A stretch of 10,473 bases of DNA. It comes from Thermoproteota archaeon. GTDB lineage: Archaea > Korarchaeota > Korarchaeia > Korarchaeales > Korarchaeaceae. The first letter of the stretch is position 1, and every line of letters starts with the position of its first letter. The notes below the pieces were generated by a model, which worked only from the letters and a program-made list of their open reading frames with translations, made no database searches and was not told where the DNA came from. The translations under genes were made by a program, and so were the position numbers. Shown one piece after another: positions 1 through 6,304 of this stretch. The stretch lies in NCBI GenBank assembly GCA_021158805.1, contig JAGGTZ010000200.1:1-10473 (forward strand), given 5' to 3'.

Positions 1-104
1 AATTGTTCGGAGTTTACTTCTGCATCTGCTCCATACTCAGATATTATATTCACAATTTCCTCTAGCTTATCTCTTAGCCTCGTGATTTCCTCCACCGATC
101 TCAT
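1..104 (-). CDS. 5' end of an unknown coiled-coil protein (partial)
   Basis: The reading frame starts at an ATG at 104-102 and stays open to the left edge, giving 34 complete codons. The peptide begins MRSVEEITRLRDKLEEIV and is rich in charged residues with a heptad-like pattern, as in an amphipathic helix or short coiled coil. No family can be named from so little. An in-frame TTG at 113-111 is an alternative start, and the first upstream stop is the TAA at 131-129. An AT-rich TATA-like stretch centred about 29 bases before the ATG fits a leaderless transcript and favours the ATG. The product continues outside the window. Confidence 0.45.
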   Translation of the reverse strand, partial: MRSVEEITRLRDKLEEIVNIISEYGADAEVNSEQ

Positions 105-127
105 TACAACCAACTGGACATGACAGG

Positions 128-140
128 CTTATTTTAATTT
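128..140 (-). promoter_or_regulatory. Possible TATA box for the left-edge gene
   Basis: On the minus strand this reads AAATTAAAATAAG. Its centre is about 29 bases before the ATG at 104, close to the usual archaeal TATA-to-start distance for a leaderless mRNA. A second AT-rich element, CTTTATAG at 148-141, lies further upstream, so the exact box is uncertain. Confidence 0.3.
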
Positions 141-251
141 CTATAAAGATTCTCTACGCAAGTAACTAGATCGCCCGGCGACTTTAAGGCAATTTTTACC
201 TTATTGCCTATGCCATTTTATCGATTAAAGAAGGGCTATCCTAATACACGA

Positions 252-266
252 CACCTTTGAAAGGTG
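252..266. repeat. 15-base odd palindrome CACCTTTGAAAGGTG
   Basis: Two 7-base arms pair perfectly around a single central G. It could be a dimeric-regulator site, but it is about 220 bases from the next start codon (488) and no second copy was noticed. Function unknown. Confidence 0.3.
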
Positions 267-487
267 GATTATCTTGGAATTCTTTATGGTCAATAAGCCT
301 CTTCTAGTACTATTTTCGAGCCTCTTCACTGCCATTACAGTACTCCGGCCTTTATGGGTAAAACTTCATGCTATTATTGTTTGACTCCTTCCTCCAGCAA
401 AGCTTCATGATACTTGTCCCAGAATACCTCTCACTTGTTTTCCATTGATAGAAACCCTTTTGAAGCATTACGAGAACATTAGCGACA

Positions 488-1184
488 ATGGAAGAATATC
501 CAAATCCCTCTAGCTGTTCTGGAGAATACGTCCCGTTACCAGTTAATAGGACCAAGGAAGATGCTATTCGCCTTTACGACAGGATAAGCGTAATCTACGA
601 CTATCTAGCTCTCTCTGAGGTTAAGTATCTGGAGAGAGGTGTTAAGCTTCTTAATCTCCAAGATGGAGACATGGTACTCGAGATAGGCGGGTACGGGACG
701 CATGCTACCTTTAATAGCTAAGGAAATTGGTTCTCTTGGTACGGTTCGTGGTTTAGATATCTCCTCAGGAATGATTACCGTCGCGAAGAGAAGATTAGAA
801 GGAAGGGATATATCAATGCAGACCGAACTTATCCAAGGTGATGGGACACTCCTCCCATTCAGGGACGATTCTTTCAGCGCAGCCTTCATGGGCTTCACAC
901 TCGAATTGTTTGATACTCCAGAGATCCCAGTAGTCTTAGGTGAGATTTGGAGAGTTCTAAAGCCGGGAGGCAAGCTTGCAGTCGTTAGTCTTTCGAGAGA
1001 GAAAGAAACCATTCCGTTAAAACTATATGAGTGGTTCCATAAGAAATGGCCCAGATATTTCGATTGTAGACCAATATATGTAAGGAGAGCTATTGAGAAG
1101 GCTGGATATTATATAGAAAGTGGGGAAATGTATAGGATGTTCGGCCTTCCCGTGGAGATAGTCTTGGCAGTTAAGCCCTCCTGA
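488..1184 (+). pseudogene. UbiE/COQ5-like SAM-dependent methyltransferase, frameshifted
   Basis: Two overlapping frames together make one class I methyltransferase of about 232 codons, the usual family size. The first frame (488 onward) carries the N-terminal helix region with YDRISVIYDYLA and the strand VLEIG. The second frame (ending at the TGA at 1182-1184) carries GTGRMLPLIAKEIG, then GLDIS (acidic end of beta 2), GDGTLLPFRDDSF, and EIWRVLKPGGKL. The frames meet at about 688-690, inside the glycine-rich SAM loop. An undamaged gene would read EIGxGTGR. The observed GGCGGGT fits GGCGCGGGT minus two bases, a slip in a GC repeat. Known members methylate quinone precursors or other small molecules; the substrate here cannot be told. 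As written the protein stops after 77 residues, so this is a recent pseudogene or a sequencing error. It ends 2 bases before the aminotransferase, tail to tail. Confidence 0.85.
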
Positions 1185-1186
1185 CT

Positions 1187-2482
1187 CTACCCCTCAACCT
1201 CGGATATGCTCTGATCTAAGATCTCTATAGCCTTATCCAGTTCATCTCTACTGACTGTCAGAGGAGGGGCGAACCTAATTACGTTACCATACCATCCACT
1301 CGTCGCCAAGAGTAAACCCCTGTTTAAAGCCTTATTAAAGCATATCGAAGCTGTCTCCTCCTTAGCTGGTCTCTTACTCTCCTTATCCTTAACGATCTCT
1401 ATCCCTATGAGGAGACCCTTACCCCTGACATCCCCGATTATTTTGTGTCGTTCTTTAAGTTCATTCAGCCTCTTTAGAGCATACTCTCCCATCTCTCTCA
1501 CGTTCTTAAGTATCTCCCCCTTCTTCTCCTTGTAGTAGCCGAGAATTGCATTAGCTGCAGCCATTACTAGTGGTGGGGCAGCGTATGTTGAATGCTCATC
1601 CCCCGGCTCCATGCTTCTAGCTATCTCTTCCTTGGTAACCACAGCAGCGAGAGGGAGCCCTCCTGTCATTCCCTTCGCGACTACCACAATGTCCGGTATT
1701 ATGTCTAATGCTTCAAACCTCCATGTCGTTCCAGTCCTGCCCATACCAGTCTGGATCTCATCAAATATGAGTAGAGAGCCGTTTTCCTCCAATATTCTCT
1801 TTATGCGAGGGAAGAACGAATCTTCAGGATAGATAACACCCCCAACACCCTGTACAGGTTCTATTATGAGACCTGCATAGTCTCTATTCCCGGAGAACTT
1901 CAGGTAGTACTCTATTAGTCTAGCTATAGACTCTGAGCACTTTTCACAGTTTTCTGCTTCTACTGGACATCTGTAGCAGTATGGATAGGGAATATAGGCC
2001 ATACTAGGAGGAACCGGACCGAATTCCTTACGTCTAGACCCATGGAATGACAAGCTGCCTGTCGTCCTCCCATGATAGGATCCCATAGTTACTAGGATCT
2101 CTTGTCTCTTAGTATGCTTTCTCGCTATCTTTAGGGCTAATTCTACTGCTTCGCCACCTCCGGGCTTGAAGGCAACCTTTGAAAGTTCCTTAGGGAATAG
2201 ACTTAAGAGCTTCTCAGATGCTTCAACTAGATATTCTGAGTAATAAACGTAGGACCCTCCTGCTATGACCTTATCTGCAGCTTCCTTTATTGCTTCAACT
2301 AGGAAGTCGGGATTATGCCCTAGATAAGCGGTCGTTATGACGGTCATAAAATCCATGTACTTTTTACCATCAACATCCTCAACATAAAGCCCTTTTGCAC
2401 GCCTTACCACAATCCTATGGGTTTTAAAGAGATTAGTCATGACGCTACTATCTAATCTCCTGAGGAAGTCATCCTGTAGCAT
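1187..2482 (-). CDS. Class III PLP-dependent aminotransferase (GABA/acetylornithine type)
   Basis: A 431-residue protein, normal length for the family. These cytosolic enzymes use pyridoxal phosphate to move an amino group, typically from the omega-amino group of GABA, ornithine or a related compound to 2-oxoglutarate; some archaeal relatives are amino acid racemases. Visible, counted from the chosen start: phosphate-binding GGGEAVE (108-114), YHGR (136-139), EPVQG (208-212), FDEIQTGMGRTG with cofactor-binding Asp241, the Schiff-base Lys270 in VVAKGMTGG, and Arg403 near the C-terminus. The stretch around 169-182 has four cysteines as C-x2-C-x6-C-x2-C, of the PYCYRC type. The frame is open to 2620, but the extra 46 residues look hydrophobic and non-homologous. 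A TATA box centred about 25 bases before the ATG at 2482 supports the shorter, leaderless start. Stop is TAG. Divergent from the dehydrogenase. Exact substrate unknown. Confidence 0.93.
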   Translation of the reverse strand: MLQDDFLRRLDSSVMTNLFKTHRIVVRRAKGLYVEDVDGKKYMDFMTVITTAYLGHNPDFLVEAIKEAADKVIAGGSYVYYSEYLVEASEKLLSLFPKELSKVAFKPGGGEAVELALKIARKHTKRQEILVTMGSYHGRTTGSLSFHGSRRKEFGPVPPSMAYIPYPYCYRCPVEAENCEKCSESIARLIEYYLKFSGNRDYAGLIIEPVQGVGGVIYPEDSFFPRIKRILEENGSLLIFDEIQTGMGRTGTTWRFEALDIIPDIVVVAKGMTGGLPLAAVVTKEEIARSMEPGDEHSTYAAPPLVMAAANAILGYYKEKKGEILKNVREMGEYALKRLNELKERHKIIGDVRGKGLLIGIEIVKDKESKRPAKEETASICFNKALNRGLLLATSGWYGNVIRFAPPLTVSRDELDKAIEILDQSISEVEG

Positions 2483-2502
2483 ATGGAGCAGAGAATGGAA
2501 AG

Positions 2503-2511
2503 AATATAAAG
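2503..2511 (-). promoter_or_regulatory. TATA box of the aminotransferase gene
   Basis: The minus strand reads CTTTATATT here, centred about 25 bases before the ATG at 2482. This is the spacing expected when transcription begins at the start codon, so it both marks the promoter and selects this start over the upstream one at 2620. Confidence 0.6.
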
Positions 2512-2676
2512 TTCTTGAAGGGGGATAAAAGTTCTTCCATTGATTTACTGGAAGATAGCCCGTGCTAATTAGTAAAACAGCTAGAGAAGAGATAGAAATC
2601 AAGCTACTTATCCTTAACACTCATAAAAATCCTTCGCAATAATCTAGATGTTAATCTCCTAGGCCCCACAACTTCC

Positions 2677-2686
2677 TTTTTATTTT
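2677..2686 (+). promoter_or_regulatory. Probable TATA box of the dehydrogenase gene
   Basis: The T-rich element TTTTTATTTT is centred near 2681. A start about 26 bases downstream would fall near 2707, just ahead of the ATG at 2713 and past the alternative ATG at 2689, which would then not be transcribed. Confidence 0.45.
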
Positions 2687-2712
2687 CCATGATTAAGTCA
2701 GCAGGGGATACC

Positions 2713-3528
2713 ATGAGGCTCAGAGAAAAGGTAGCAGTAGTTACTGGATCAAGCAGAGGGATAGGTAGAGCTATAGCCTTAGCATTCGCTAGTGAGGGGG
2801 CTCATGTAGTCGTGAACTATTACAAGAATGAAGAAAAAGCTAGAGAGGTCGTTAAGAAGATAGAAGAGATCGGTAGAAGAGCGCTAAGCATTAGGGCCGA
2901 TGTGTCTGACTATAAGCAAGTCGAGGAGATGGCTGACAGAGTGATTTCAGAGTTCGGGAGGGTTGATATCCTCGTCAATAATGCCGGAATACTGATAAAA
3001 GGTCCCCTTGAGGAGACTTCACCAAGAGATTGGGAGAGGGTTGTATCAATAAATCTAAATGGCGTCTTCTTTACAATGAGGGCTTTTGGTAAGAGGATGC
3101 TCTCCGGTAAAGGTGGGAGCATAATTAACATAGCTTCCGTGGCAGGCTATGTTCCTCTCGTCGATGCAGGAGCTTACAGTGCAACCAAAGCGGCTGTCAT
3201 AATGTTGACGAAACAGGCAGCCGTGGAATGGGGACCCAGAGGGGTAAGAGTAAATGCCATATGCCCCGGTCCTGTGCTCACGGACCTTCTTCTCAGCGAG
3301 TATACGCCAAAGGAGTTGGAGGTAAGGAAAAAGGTGACTCCCGCGACGAGATTAGGTGATCCGGAGGATATAGCTAGATTAGCAGTCTTCCTCGCCTCCG
3401 ACGAATCCAGATACATTACAGGAGAGGCTTACGGTATTGATGGTGGATTAGCCAGTAGTACCTATTGGATCCTCCATAAGCTCCTCAAGAAGCTCTCTGA
3501 GGAGACAGGTTGCTATGAATCTACATGA
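2713..3528 (+). CDS. Short-chain dehydrogenase/reductase (classical SDR, FabG-like)
   Basis: A 271-residue soluble NAD(P)-dependent oxidoreductase with a Rossmann fold. Counted from the chosen start: cofactor loop TGSSRGIG (11-18), NNAG (89-92), and the catalytic set Asn114, Ser142 (NIASVAG), Tyr155 and Lys159 (YSATK), followed by CPGPVLT and the C-terminal ITGEAYGIDGG. The Arg in TGSSRGIG is often seen in NADP-preferring members. The substrate cannot be read from the sequence; close relatives include 3-oxoacyl-ACP reductases and sugar or polyol dehydrogenases. After the usual DGG end there is an extra tail of about 28 residues with a lysine- and leucine-rich, possibly amphipathic helix. The ATG at 2713 is preferred over 2689 because of the promoter position and a GGGG stretch 5-8 bases upstream. 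Divergent from the aminotransferase, so a shared pathway is possible but unproven. Confidence 0.93.
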   Translation: MRLREKVAVVTGSSRGIGRAIALAFASEGAHVVVNYYKNEEKAREVVKKIEEIGRRALSIRADVSDYKQVEEMADRVISEFGRVDILVNNAGILIKGPLEETSPRDWERVVSINLNGVFFTMRAFGKRMLSGKGGSIINIASVAGYVPLVDAGAYSATKAAVIMLTKQAAVEWGPRGVRVNAICPGPVLTDLLLSEYTPKELEVRKKVTPATRLGDPEDIARLAVFLASDESRYITGEAYGIDGGLASSTYWILHKLLKKLSEETGCYEST

Positions 3529-3559
3529 AGTAGTATTATTCTTTGGCCACTTAGGATAG

Positions 3560-4135
3560 TTATCTATCTCGACTATGCTCTAGCTCTTCAATCATATCGA
3601 TTATCCTATCTATCTCGGATACGAGGGAGCTTGCCCCCACCATTGGTAATCCAGAGATTCCATCACACGGTGGTATGTAGAGAACTTCATTCTTACTCAC
3701 GTATACTCTCTCCTCCATTCTAAAGGGTTCAGTGATGTGCGCCTTATGCCCTAGCTTCACCACTGTGAAGTTCTTGATGCCAGCTAAAGTTCCAATCATG
3801 GAGTCGAATGCTATTAAGCTTGCAGATAGTCCGGAGAGGCCGCGGGCTGCATCATACCCCTTGTTAACTCCTATTTCGATCTGTCGTCCTCGATAAGAAC
3901 CGATTACGTGACCATATGAAGGCCCGCTTCCTTCAAATGAACAGCCAATCAGCTCAGCTACTTGTTTAAGGTAATAATTTCCTGCAGTCCTCAGCCTCAT
4001 GCACCATACAAATACGATAACAACAAATATCGTGAAGAGGAGTCCCAAAGTCCAATCGACGTACCAGAGAAGCGCTACTGCTATTAGCGTGAGGAAGGAG
4101 CCCGCAAAAGTAGCAATCTTCTCTATGAAGTTCAT
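3560..4135 (-). CDS. Unrecognised membrane protein with two N-terminal helices
   Basis: I do not recognise this 191-residue protein. Residues about 8-25 and 29-47 are two hydrophobic helices joined by a very short turn, giving a hairpin in the membrane. The rest (about 48-191) is a soluble domain, probably cytoplasmic given the basic CMRLR that follows the second helix. It contains GSYRGRQIEIGV, somewhat like the GxYxGR pattern of DUF3137-type membrane proteins, a glycine-rich patch, and an acidic C-terminal helix IDRIIDMIEELE. It is convergent with the dehydrogenase (31-base gap). The frame is intact and codon use resembles the aminotransferase, so it is probably a real expressed gene. Start ATG at 4135 with a possible TATA box about 35 bases upstream. 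Function unknown. Confidence 0.7.
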   Translation of the reverse strand: MNFIEKIATFAGSFLTLIAVALLWYVDWTLGLLFTIFVVIVFVWCMRLRTAGNYYLKQVAELIGCSFEGSGPSYGHVIGSYRGRQIEIGVNKGYDAARGLSGLSASLIAFDSMIGTLAGIKNFTVVKLGHKAHITEPFRMEERVYVSKNEVLYIPPCDGISGLPMVGASSLVSEIDRIIDMIEELEHSRDR

Positions 4136-4165
4136 TGAAATATCCTAATTATATTCCAGTGTAAA

Positions 4166-4174
4166 GAATAAAAA
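4166..4174 (-). promoter_or_regulatory. Possible TATA box of the two-helix membrane protein
   Basis: Minus strand TTTTTATTC, centred about 35 bases before the ATG at 4135, which implies a leader of under 10 bases. A nearer AATATAAT at 4154-4147 would put the start of transcription inside the gene and is less likely. Confidence 0.35.
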
Positions 4175-4200
4175 GGCATTGATTCATCGACCAAACATGA

Positions 4201-4706
4201 AATACCCTTGTTACCTTCACCTTCCTAGTCATTCCCCTCTTCGAGGCGGCTAGGGAGAGAGGGGACCTATTGAGGAGGACGGCAAGGAATTCGCTGATAT
4301 GGTCAGCTCTAATCGGACTCCTCCTCATGGTATCGAGCATGGAAGTGCCAGAGTTCATCTTCTATACCCTAAAGGAGCTGGGGAATACGTCGGGACCTGT
4401 TGCCATATTCTTGCTCGGCGCTTCCTTCTACGGGAGGGGGAACCCTTATTTGGCCTGGCTCCCTTGTTGGGGAAAGTCCCCTTGCTCCCTCTCATTGCCC
4501 TGAATTTGGGGCATCTGATGGGCCTCAGTCAGCTGGAGGTGTTGGTCACCACGCTCATGTCCGCCATGCCGGTAGCTGTAGCTTTAGTTGTCCTCAGCGA
4601 CGTTTATGATTTTCACAGGGAGTAGATATATTCACTGGTCCTAATCACCTCTCTGCTCTCCCCCATCTATCTGGGTGTGTGGTTGATTATTGCAGGTTGG
4701 AAGTGA
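4201..4706 (+). pseudogene. C-terminal half of an AEC (auxin efflux carrier) family transporter, decayed
   Basis: Reading across two lesions gives about 168 residues typical of the second half of AEC-family permeases: NSLIWSALIGLLLM, then GPVAIFLLGASFYGRGNP, then LFGLAPLLGKVPLLPL, then MSAMPVAVALVVLSDVYDF, and a last helix SLVLITSLLSPIYLG. Full proteins have about 300 residues in ten helices and export organic acids or similar anions; the first half is missing. Lesions: the frame opens directly after a TGA at 4198-4200 with no start codon; one base is lost near 4444-4446 (GNP to LFGLA); and TAG at 4623-4625 interrupts the frame just before the last helix, which continues in frame to TGA at 4704-4706. 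The truncation point lies in the promoter region of the divergent membrane gene, suggesting an old rearrangement. The pieces are too similar to the family for chance. Confidence 0.75.
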
Positions 4707-4937
4707 GCAAAGGAGGATTATGAGAGAGTACTCGAAAAAAGTGATCATTCAGTGAACATCGTGCTTGCATATCGATCGAGTAGATATTAATTGGGTTCTC
4801 CTGATAATCTACGTTGAAATTGCTCTCAGTTATCAGATGGAGAGGCTCATAGGGATGTGTACTACTACGATGGGGTAAAAGCGGGAAGGAAGATGTATAC
4901 CTAACTAGCTCGGTTCGGTTTAATATACAATAGCTTT

Positions 4938-5393
4938 TTATTGAGAAGGGGCTAAATAAAGCCCCTTCTCCCTTGAGCCCTCTTCCGCAGATAGCGGGAT
5001 GCATAGAGGAGGATCACAAGGAAAGCCCCTATTGAAATCCCTACCATAGGACACCAAAGTCCTGATCGAGAGGTCTCTCAGGGCCTGAAGAGCCAAGGCA
5101 TCATCGAAGTCTATACCGTAGTCCCTCATGAGATGGACCGCTCTGAGACGACCTCCCATCCCGATGGGATGGATAACCAGTCCCTTGTATAGAAACAGTG
5201 AGGCTAGGAAGACAGCGAGGTCCTTCCAACTCTTCCCGTAATTCTCCATTACCAAGACTATGGAGTCTACGTGAAAATCGGTTGTTGCTGCTCTAATCGA
5301 GCCGTCTCTGACCATTGCCAGGAAATTCTTACTCGCCTCAGCGTGCTCCTGTGCGAGCTCGACCTCCAAGAATATGTTTGTATCTACGAGCAT
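4938..5393 (-). CDS. vapC: VapC-type PIN-domain RNase toxin
   Basis: A 151-residue PIN-domain protein, the toxin half of a VapBC module; family members are Mg-dependent RNases that stop translation by cutting tRNA or rRNA. Counted from the chosen start: first acidic residue Asp4 in MLVDTNIFLE, a glutamate or aspartate near 39-50 (TTDFHVDS, VMENYGKSW), Asp97/Asp98 in GIDFDDALALQAL, and Asp119 in SYGRDF. The frame is open to 5438, but the ATG at 5393 starts exactly at the PIN domain and lies 1 base after the restored vapB stop (TGA-G-ATG), so it is preferred. PIN proteins normally end about 10-15 residues after the last acidic residue. Here about 32 Pro/Cys-rich residues follow, unlike the family, while another frame over the same bases looks more natural. 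The C-terminus may therefore be altered by a fusion or frameshift. Confidence 0.85.
   Translation of the reverse strand: MLVDTNIFLEVELAQEHAEASKNFLAMVRDGSIRAATTDFHVDSIVLVMENYGKSWKDLAVFLASLFLYKGLVIHPIGMGGRLRAVHLMRDYGIDFDDALALQALRDLSIRTLVSYGRDFNRGFPCDPPLCIPLSAEEGSREKGLYLAPSQ
4943..4970 (-). terminator. Perfect 10-bp hairpin at the end of vapC
   Basis: GAGAAGGGGC (4943-4952) pairs perfectly with GCCCCTTCTC (4961-4970) across the 8-base loop TAAATAAA. On the minus strand it spans the last codons of the vapC frame, and the stop of the nested small ORF (TAG at 4954-4952) falls at the edge of its loop. It is probably a transcript end or an mRNA-stabilising structure for the vapBC transcript. No long U tract follows, so an ordinary terminator is not certain. 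Confidence 0.45.
4952..5047 (-). CDS. Small single-helix membrane ORF nested in the 3' end of vapC
   Basis: In the frame one base off vapC, an ATG at 5047-5045 opens 31 codons ending in TAG at 4954-4952. The peptide has a hydrophobic helix (GISIGAFLVILLYA) followed by a basic tail (SRYLRKRAQGRRGFI), the standard positive-inside layout of a membrane anchor. A GGTG Shine-Dalgarno-like motif lies 5-8 bases before the ATG, and the stop sits at the loop edge of the 4943-4970 hairpin. The frame is open further upstream to a TGA near 5080, so it may instead be the 3' remnant of a larger membrane protein fused to vapC. The vapC frame over the same bases looks like shadow sequence. Real translation is unproven. 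Confidence 0.3.
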   Translation of the reverse strand: MVGISIGAFLVILLYASRYLRKRAQGRRGFI

Positions 5394-5394
5394 C

Positions 5395-5673
5395 TCAATA
5401 TTCCAGCGCCTTCTTGGCCCTGATCTCCCTCGCCTCATGCTGAAGCTAGACTCTCGTCTTCCTCACATGAGAGAGCATGCCATATATCGCATCTACCGGA
5501 TCATCGATGGATTCCGAAATCTCCAAGATATCCGGTGCATGTGAGAGCCAGAGGCTGAACGCTTTCCCTGATGCCACACCCAGCGACCCCCTGCCATAGC
5601 CAAAGAGCTTCATCGCCACTTCCCTAAATTTGCGCTCAAGCTGGTCCGATATGTACACCTCGATGGTTCCCAT
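5395..5673 (-). pseudogene. vapB: VapB antitoxin with an in-frame amber codon
   Basis: The protein begins MGTIEVYISDQLERKFREVA and continues MKLFGYGRGSLGVASGKAF, typical of the archaeal VapB antitoxins that precede PIN toxins: an N-terminal DNA-binding and dimer region, then a C-terminal toxin-wrapping tail. As written it ends after 75 residues (KTRV) at TAG 5448-5446. The same frame continues with LQHEAREIRAKKALEY to TGA at 5397-5395, one base before the vapC ATG. Archaeal VapB proteins commonly end in a VELQHE-type segment, so the TAG very likely replaces GAG (Glu). The restored protein would have 92 residues. The lost part is the tail expected to help neutralise VapC. It could be a real nonsense mutation, a sequence error, or a shortened but working antitoxin. 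Confidence 0.75.
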
Positions 5674-5702
5674 CCTTTCCCGCTAGTTTTGAAACCTGAG
5701 AT

Positions 5703-5710
5703 CTTAATAA
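5703..5710 (-). promoter_or_regulatory. Possible TATA box of vapBC
   Basis: Minus strand TTATTAAG, centred about 34 bases before the vapB ATG at 5673. That would give a short leader containing GGGAAAGG directly ahead of the start codon. Confidence 0.35.
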
Positions 5711-5789
5711 CTTTAGGTCTTATGCGACGCGAGGCATCCTGAGGAGGCAAAGTTCGAGTAAAGGATCTTTCTCTCCTCCGGCATGATAA

Positions 5790-6063
5790 GGTGGAACCGC
5801 CCATAGAACAATTGAGGGACTTCCCAGTGAGCGCGTAAGACGACCTGACCATGGGAGTGTGAGTAACCTTCCAGATCAGGTTGAGTTACCGGAGGGGTTC
5901 AGGCACCTAGAATATGGGATATACACCACGAGATTCCTCGGGAACGATTCCTGATTCAGCCTTGACCGTTGATTACAATAAATGGTACTCAAACTACATC
6001 TCGGTCAAGTGAGTGCGACTCCTGATAACGATCCAAGCGACGACACCCTCTTCGCATATATCT
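5790..6063 (+). pseudogene. Degraded fragment of a secreted beta-domain protein
   Basis: Three consecutive open pieces on the plus strand look like parts of one protein. The frame ending at TGA 5952-5954 reads VELPEGFRHLEYGIYTTRFL. A second frame reads DSALTVDYNKWYSNYISVK up to TGA 6010-6012. Back in the first frame comes VSATPDNDPSDDTLFAYI up to TAG 6061-6063. The alternation of polar and hydrophobic residues and the final DNDPSDD motif resemble the ends of CARDB- or DUF11-like extracellular beta-sandwich domains. No start codon or complete domain is visible, and two frame changes (near 5945 and 6008) are needed. A similar domain fragment occurs at 7055-7477 on the same strand. The assignment rests on pattern only. 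Confidence 0.33.
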
Positions 6064-6222
6064 AGCTCGCATGGACATATCCTGAGCTGGTTCATAGTAT
6101 CTGCTATTGAGTTGAAAGGGAAAATCGCTCCGCTGGAAAGCGAGTAGAAATGCTTAGAAGAGGAAATAAACGCTTTAAGGACTAGATATGGGGATTTTAA
6201 AGAGAATACTAGAGGAGGGTGA
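6064..6222 (+). pseudogene. Degraded TM plus coiled-coil tail with an in-frame TAG
   Basis: One frame reads a short hydrophobic run (HILSWFIVSAI), then ELKGKIAPLESE, a TAG at 6145-6147, then KCLEEEINALRTRYGDFKEN to TGA at 6220-6222. The part after the stop has the heptads of a coiled coil. It may be the membrane anchor and tail of the beta-domain remnant just upstream, in a shifted frame. An uninterrupted 82-codon ORF runs on the opposite strand (5994-6242), but its Ser/Phe/Leu-rich product looks like the antisense of a coiled coil. Low confidence. Confidence 0.3.
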
Positions 6223-6271
6223 ACGTTTTCCCGTAGGAGCATGTTGAATGCGACTCGCGTAACCGAGCTAC

Positions 6272-6284
6272 CTTTAATTTATAG
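6272..6284 (+). promoter_or_regulatory. TATA box of the HEPN-MNT operon
   Basis: CTTTAATTTATAG is centred about 27 bases before the HEPN ATG at 6305, the spacing expected for a leaderless transcript. GGAG directly abuts the ATG and is too close to act as a normal ribosome site. Confidence 0.5.
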
Positions 6285-6304
6285 TAATAAATGTATATCC
6301 GGAG

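Larger units (their letters stand above)
105..487. other. Non-coding stretch with two small inverted repeats
   Basis: No convincing gene lies between the left-edge gene and the methyltransferase. It contains a 7-bp inverted repeat AGGCAAT/ATTGCCT (187-193 and 203-209, 9-base loop) and the odd palindrome CACCTTTGAAAGGTG (252-266). A 32-codon plus-strand ORF at 286-384 would encode one hydrophobic helix but has no nearby Shine-Dalgarno site. I saw no tRNA or other RNA gene. Confidence 0.4.

Noticed and set aside
286..384. 32-codon plus-strand ORF with one hydrophobic helix.
   Set aside because: No Shine-Dalgarno site at the right distance and no other support; could be chance in AT-rich DNA.
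2483..2620. A 46-residue N-terminal extension of the aminotransferase with a signal-like hydrophobic stretch.
   Set aside because: The family begins near the inner Met, and a TATA box lies 25 bases before that codon, inside the supposed extension.
4722..4757. 11-codon ORF (MREYSKKVIIQ) with a strong GGAGG site after the transporter remnant.
   Set aside because: Too short to be a gene; at most the start of a gene lost by decay. The rest of 4707-4937 shows nothing.
5394..5438. Start of vapC at the upstream ATG (5438).
   Set aside because: The extra 15 residues are the shadow of the vapB C-terminus; the PIN domain begins at 5393, directly after the restored vapB stop.
5610..5852. 80-codon minus-strand ORF overlapping the start of vapB.
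   Set aside because: Composition is unlike a protein, and it overlaps the well-supported vapB N-terminus in another frame.
5994..6242. Uninterrupted 82-codon minus-strand ORF.
   Set aside because: Ser/Phe/Leu-rich product is the antisense of a coiled-coil frame on the plus strand; no domain or promoter was seen.
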